Below are positions 59,386 to 64,000 of a stretch of DNA of 64,000 nt, one piece after another. The notes under the pieces are model-generated. The model was given only the letters and a program-made list of their open reading frames with translations, was not told where the DNA came from and did not search any database. A program made the position numbers and the translations under genes. Each line of letters begins with the position of its first letter. Within the stretch, counting starts at the first letter, position 1. The stretch comes from Morella rubra. Taxonomy: Eukaryota > Streptophyta > Magnoliopsida > Fagales > Myricaceae. The stretch is from NCBI GenBank assembly GCA_003952965.2, contig CM025851.1:26177798-26241797 (forward strand). The letters run 5' to 3'.

Positions 59386-60840
59386 TTCCATGCCATGAAT
59401 GATCTCCTTAAGCTTCGCCTGAGGACCGAATGCCAATGAGCAGATGGTATCCAAGGTAGTTCTTAGGTAGAAAGGCCCAATGGGATGCCAATTAGCAAAC
59501 CAAAGAAGATTCTATGCATGCGCTCTAATTCTCTTCGCCATTCCCACTAATTCTACTCTCTGCATGCGCTCGCAAATGAAGAAGATTCTGCCAGCCCCAT
59601 AATGAATCAGAAGCTATGTTAGTAGCCCAAAAGGATCTCCCCCTTAGCAGATTCTTTCTAATCTAATCCCATATAGCATCATCTAGGTCAGTCAACATTA
59701 AATGCCATTTATGCTTTAAATTACATGCTTGATTCCAGCAACTCGAGCTCCAGATCCCAAGTCCACCATGCTGCTTGGGGATGCACATATCCCGCCAACC
59801 CACTTTGGCTCCCCTCGTTTTGAGTTCACTACATTTCTACAAGAAGAAGCATAGGATCCTCTATATATACACGGTTAATAGTAGCCTTTGCTATGACAAA
59901 ATATATTGACCTAAAATTATAGCCGGATCGGGAGAAGGATGCATATAAAAGTCGTCCAGCGTAATTAAAAATTTATTAGTCCAGCTTTTGGCACGGGCAA
60001 CGACCCTATCTTCTAAGATCTGAAAATCAATTCTCCGAAGTCATATAGAGATCAATGGAACCCCTAAGTATTGGATAGGAAGCTCGCCAAAGCCAAACTC
60101 CAACACCCGAATCCGACATATCTGATCTTTAACATCATTGCTGGTATCACACAGAAAATTTCGCTCTTTACCATATTAAAAACAGAAAACATCCCAGAAC
60201 ATGGATAAACACTTCTTGACCAAGGATACCGTGTCCGCCATGCCTTTTTTATAGATAAGAAGATCATCGGCCAAGCAAAGGTGCTCAACCTCTTCTTTTT
60301 TCTTTTTCTTTTTCTTTTTCTTTTTTTTTTTTTGGCCAATGATAATCGAATGCTGTATTTTCTACCATACACATAAATATTGTGAGAGCAGATCCCCTTG
60401 ACGGAGCGCCCTTTGTCCTGAGAAAAACCTACACAAGTAGCCATTGATTCTAATTGAAAATTTGGTTTTCGTGATACACTCCTCAACCCACTTCATGAAG
60501 CGAGGTGAAAATCCAAAGGAGTTAGAGACTAAAAATATCAAACCCCAACGGACATAGTTGTAAGCTTTCATGAGATCAACCTTTATCCCACATTGTACGT
60601 GGTGTCCCGGAGTTTCGGTGGTAGTTCCTAAAAATCTCTTGGGCCACTGGAATGTTATCTCCAATTCTTCTTCCCCCAATGAAAGTCGTCTGGTATTTAC
60701 CCACCAAATCATGCATCAGGTTGCTCCTCCTTTTCACCAATAATTTGCTTATGCACTTGTCAATCTTGTTTCAATACGATCTGGGGTTGAAATTTTTCAA
60801 AAACGAGGTGTTTGCCACTTTAGGGAGCAATGACGTTACC
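59385..60840 (-). pseudogene. L1-type LINE reverse transcriptase fragment
   Basis: Read on the minus strand from 60712: CGIKVDLMKAYNYVRWGLIF, SFGFSPRFMKWVEECI, then FSIRINGYLCRFFSGQRALRQGD, the fingers and palm of plant L1 reverse transcriptases. After a purine/pyrimidine run (60295-60335) comes EHLCLADDLLIYKKGMADT, where ADD is the catalytic site. Further 3' (60000-59400) it decays into RGRSFWATN- and HPIGPFYLRTTL-type LINE C-terminal sequence. Stops and frame changes are frequent, and no endonuclease or ORF1 is visible, so this is a dead 5'-truncated copy. Its left end abuts the lipase C flank and its right end (about 60838) the duplicated flank. Confidence 0.85.
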
Positions 60841-61099
60841 TAACGTGAAAGGTCTAATTTTGTAATTAATGTTTCTAATTCTTTAGCTTTACCCAAATCA
60901 CTTGTAGCTTTTAAATTAGTTGGGTTTAGAAAAAAAAAAACGCTATATATAATAGCTAGTTAAATAAGCCGTATATATCATAGAAAGTTCTTCTTGTCTA
61001 ACACTGCATAAGCCAGTCGCGTGATCTTAGGCCGGCAGCAACCAGATAGTCTTATTTGCCAACACAAAACTTCGTAATTTTTTGAAATATATTTTTTTT
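60841..61099. other. Distal flank of the lipase C unit
   Basis: No gene. Matches 39738-39921 and, beyond the CACTA-3 insertion, 53262-53310 of the copy B unit. It shows the unoccupied CACTA-3 target. Confidence 0.75.
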
Positions 61100-62070
61100 T
61101 GTAACGAGAAATAATACAATAATCAGGAGCGGAACAGCAAACTTCAGACAGTTCAATCAGTCCCAGTACCGCTCTAATATAATTTAAATCAAAGACTAAT
61201 TGCTCTCAGTTAATAGGAAAGATTTGAGCCATAAAATTTCTCAATTCTGACACAAGATACTTATTAGATCTAATAAGTACAATAAATCTAACAAAATTTT
61301 GTTGTATCCAGACTAATACCAATCTGAATTCACGTCTACATATTAACTATTGTTGATCCATATATATTGATGGGCCATAATATGACTGACCAAGTCTATC
61401 TAGAAAAGTAAGCCCATCCATAGTCCCACCCAAAACCTCAAGTGCATTTAGGGCTCTTAGGCCACACAAGTATGAGTTAATTCTCCCTCAATCTTCCCAC
61501 CTAGCAATTCTTCAGATAAGATAAGGAGTTCTAGAGCCCATACCATTAGACTCCCTTTAGGACTCTAGTACCCTATCACACGACCAGATTGAAGGTTGGG
61601 TTGCAAGAAGAGAATTTGTGTTTCGAGAAGAAGGGGACACGAAGTGGAGAGAACATTCGAGATAAAAGACAGCTGGAAGGTGTTGTGTTATACACAGGAG
61701 GTTATGGGCTCAATAGTTGGGCTGTTGCGTGGATGGGCTTGAGGAAGTTAATAACTTAGTTGCTGTGTCAATTCAGTAAAGCTTTCGGGCTGGGCTTTAG
61801 TTTATGGGCTACGAGATTCCAAGGAATTATGTTATCTTTATTCCTTTTCTGTTTTGCGTATAAGTGTTCCAGTTATGCCTTTATGAGGGTATCGAACAAC
61901 CAAGTTTATTCTTCTAGATTTCCTGTTTTCTCTCAAATTCTAAGGAGGAGGATTGCCAACCTCAAATGTGGCCAGATTTATCAACGAATTTCCTTTGAAT
62001 CACTATCGTTCTTCATTACAAACTTTCTGCGATAACAAAAAATTCACTACAATTTCAACAAATTGTTACA
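61100..62070 (+). repeat. 5' LTR of the gypsy element
   Basis: 971 bp, starting TGTAACGAG and ending ATTGTTACA, so the six terminal bases are inverted copies (TGTAAC/GTTACA). It ends two bases before the primer site. Confidence 0.85.
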
Positions 62071-62072
62071 TC

Positions 62073-62084
62073 TGGTATCAGAGC
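62073..62084 (+). promoter_or_regulatory. Gypsy primer-binding site
   Basis: TGGTATCAGAGC, complementary to the 3' end of initiator tRNA-Met, two bases after the LTR. Confidence 0.9.
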
Positions 62085-62097
62085 TTTCTTTCCAACA

Positions 62098-64000
62098 ATG
62101 GTGGATACACGTTACAAGGAGGTGGTAGAGCAGATGAACCTGTTGAAGAGAGACCAAGATGATAAGCAAGATACATTGCATGGTATAGAACAACAGATCT
62201 CTAATCTTATTATCAACATGCAACTTCTGATCAAAAGGCAAAGAGAAGGAGAAGGATCAAGATGAGCCGCCTTCAGGCCCCAATTACAACACACTACTTG
62301 GCAGAAATGGAGCTGGAAGAAGTGCAGGTGGAGGAGTTCTAGATTCAGGAATGCAGTATAGGTCAGTCAAACTTGATTTCCCTAAGTTTGATGGGACAGA
62401 TCCTAGTGGTTGGTTGTACAAATCTACCCAGTTTTTTAACTACCACCAAACACCTTTCACCCATCGCCTATTATTAGCATCTTACCACATGGAAGGGCAG
62501 GCACTAATTTGGTTTCAAGAACTGGAGGATTTAGGAGTTTTGAAGAGTTGGGAGGTATTTGTTCAAGCTCTATTAATGAGATTTGGACCTAGTGCCTATG
62601 ATGACTCGATGGAAATGCTAACTAGACCAAGAAAACCTCTAGTGTGAAGATCTATGAGGGCTAGATTGAAGCACTGTCCAATAGACTACGTGGTTTATCT
62701 GAGAATTATAAGTTGAGTTGCTTCCTAAGTAGACTCCAAGATGAGATAAGACTTTCATTGAGAATGTTTAACCCCTTCAACTTGATTACAGCCTATGGCC
62801 TAGCCAAAATTCAGGAAGAACACGTGCTGTTAAACAAAAAATTCACCAGAGGCTTATTACCTACCCCACCATCTCACAGCCAACTCATTACCCCCTATTC
62901 CACTACCTGCCACCAACAAAATAACCAAAACACTACCCCTCATTCATCTACCTACAACTAGCAGCCCAAAAAGACTTTTCCCATCCAGAAATTAATACCC
63001 TATCAAATGAAAGAGAAAAAGGATTGTGTTATAATTGTGATGAGAAATGGTCAACTAAACATGTTTGTAAGAACCCTAAATTATTTATAATGGAGGGACT
63101 AGATTCGGATGATCCCATTTATACTACCACTGAAGAAATAAGAAGTGAGGAGGAAGAAAAAGTTCTAGAAATGATTGAAATAGAATCGGAGATATCTTTG
63201 CATGCCTTGACAGGATCTTTGAATCCTAAGACTATAAGGGTGGTGGGCAAGGTGGGAGGGCAGCATGTGGTAATCTTAATTGATTCAAGAAGTACTCACA
63301 ATTTTTTTGACCCTTCAATAGTGAAAAGGGGACAACTAAAGATTGAAAAAGGGGAGGAGTTAAAGGTGAGAATAGCAAATGGAGAATTGCTAACTGGTGA
63401 AGGAAGAGATGCTAGTGTGAAGATCACCATACAAGGACTTTGTTTTGCGATTGATACATATGTCTTGTCATTGGCTAGGTGTGATATGGTTTAGGCGTGT
63501 ATTGGCTACGGATATTAAGAAAAATATTGTGGAACTTTTCTTATTTAACTATGGCATTTACTTTACATGGTAAAAATATTTAGTTGCATGGAATGACTCC
63601 TAGACAACTCATGGAGGGCAGGGAAATGTCTCAAGTCAGAAGGGCAGGCAAGACGGGCATTATCTTATAGCTTATGGAGGCAATGGAGTTAGCCACAGCC
63701 GAAGTAGCTCCTGAAATGGACTGTTTGTTGAAACAGTTTGCTGATACCTTTGAGGAACCTACTGGACTTCCACCCACTAAGACTTATGATCATGCTATTA
63801 TCCTAAAGGATGGTACAACTCCTATTTCAGTCAGGCCTTACCATTACCCTTTCTTTCAAAAGGAGGAGATGGAGAAATGTGTTAGGACTTGCTAAAAACG
63901 GGGGTTATCAGATTGAGTTAAATCCCATTTTCATCCCTTGTTTTGCTAGTTAGGAAGGCTGATAGCATGTGGAGGATGTATATGGATTATAGGGCTTTGA
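62098..64000 (+). pseudogene. Gypsy gag-pol, decayed, 5' part
   Basis: Gag starts MVDTRYKEVVEQMNLLKRDQ, then a frame break near 62255, then VKLDFPKFDGTDPSGWLYK and MEGQALIWFQELED, the gypsy gag core. A zinc knuckle CYNCDEKWSTKHVC lies at about 63027. Protease reads VVILIDSRSTHNFFDPSIV (63270-63325), with Arg where the active-site Asp-Ser-Gly would have Gly. One base is lost near 63492, after which LGVYWLRI and LHGMTPRQLME continue in another frame. Reverse transcriptase begins LLKQFADTFEEPTGLPPTKTYDH (63725 on) and RPYHYPFFQKEEME, then shifts again near 63890. The last bases read WRMYMDYRAL, the usual RT motif. The polyprotein is inactive here. Confidence 0.88.

Larger units (their letters stand above)
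61100..64000 (+). mobile_element. Ty3/gypsy retrotransposon, 5' part (runs off window)
   Basis: 5' LTR 61100-62070, primer site 62073-62084, then gag, protease and the start of reverse transcriptase in plus orientation. The gag-protease-RT order with the CDEK-type zinc knuckle and the EPTGLPP/DHAI/RPYHYP signature places it in Ty3/gypsy. The 3' LTR and target duplication lie outside. Confidence 0.88.

Noticed and set aside
60064..60486. Frame with a long Lys-Arg run suggesting a nuclear protein
   Set aside because: The run is a pyrimidine tract (60295-60335) read in antisense inside a LINE reverse-transcriptase pseudogene.

Overview
This is a nuclear genome segment from a flowering plant, most likely a eudicot. 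The evidence is intron-bearing genes with GT/AG junctions, AT-rich spacers, and a dense, nested set of plant transposable elements: Ty1/copia, Ty3/gypsy, TRIM, L1-type LINE, CACTA, MULE and a hAT-like MITE. The species cannot be fixed from the sequence. No rRNA, tRNA, CRISPR array or bacterial-type operon was seen.

The only host gene family recognised is a class 3 triacylglycerol lipase of the oil-body lipase (OBL1-like) type. It is present as three dispersed tandem copies with homologous flanks. Copy A is only a 3' end at the left edge (63-230) and is frameshifted. Copy B (33457-35386) has a nonsense codon and is cut off after the GHSLGG nucleophile motif by fusion to a CACTA element. Copy C (55995-58750) is nearly complete and is the only candidate for a working gene. 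The flanks repeat as well: 25080-33456 resembles 53580-55994, 1-945 resembles 58410-59385, 9210-9470 resembles 39430-39690, and 39735-39925 resembles 60838-61015. The locus therefore looks like a segmental duplication array later pulled apart by transposons.

Layout. 1-945: lipase A end and flank. 945-4557: spacer with a G homopolymer, a TRIM-like remnant and a MITE. 4558-8992: a Ty1/copia element with unusual TA...TA long terminal repeats, inserted in a minus-strand LINE fragment. 10434-22356: a full-length CACTA element (CACTA-1) with CCA target duplication, an accessory ORF, a broken TNP2-like transposase, a broken TNPA-like gene and a nested LTR. 22649-24928: a solo LTR. 26580-32381: LTR-element debris, a TRIM, and a gag-only retroelement whose 3' LTR holds another solo LTR. 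33457-39426: lipase B fused to a deleted CACTA copy (CACTA-2). 39928-53256: a different CACTA element (CACTA-3, TAA duplication) carrying a probable 4.1 kb gypsy LTR, an accessory ORF, a MULE, a long foldback and a hAT-like MITE. 53257-58750: lipase C with its promoter. 59385-60840: a LINE reverse-transcriptase pseudogene. 61100-64000: the 5' end of a decayed Ty3/gypsy element that runs off the window.

The transposon genes are almost all broken, so the elements look immobile unless helped in trans. The points most worth a second look are the palindromic repeat arrays of the two CACTA families, the filler-DNA junction that killed lipase B, the non-canonical copia LTR ends, and the MULE that landed in a minisatellite.
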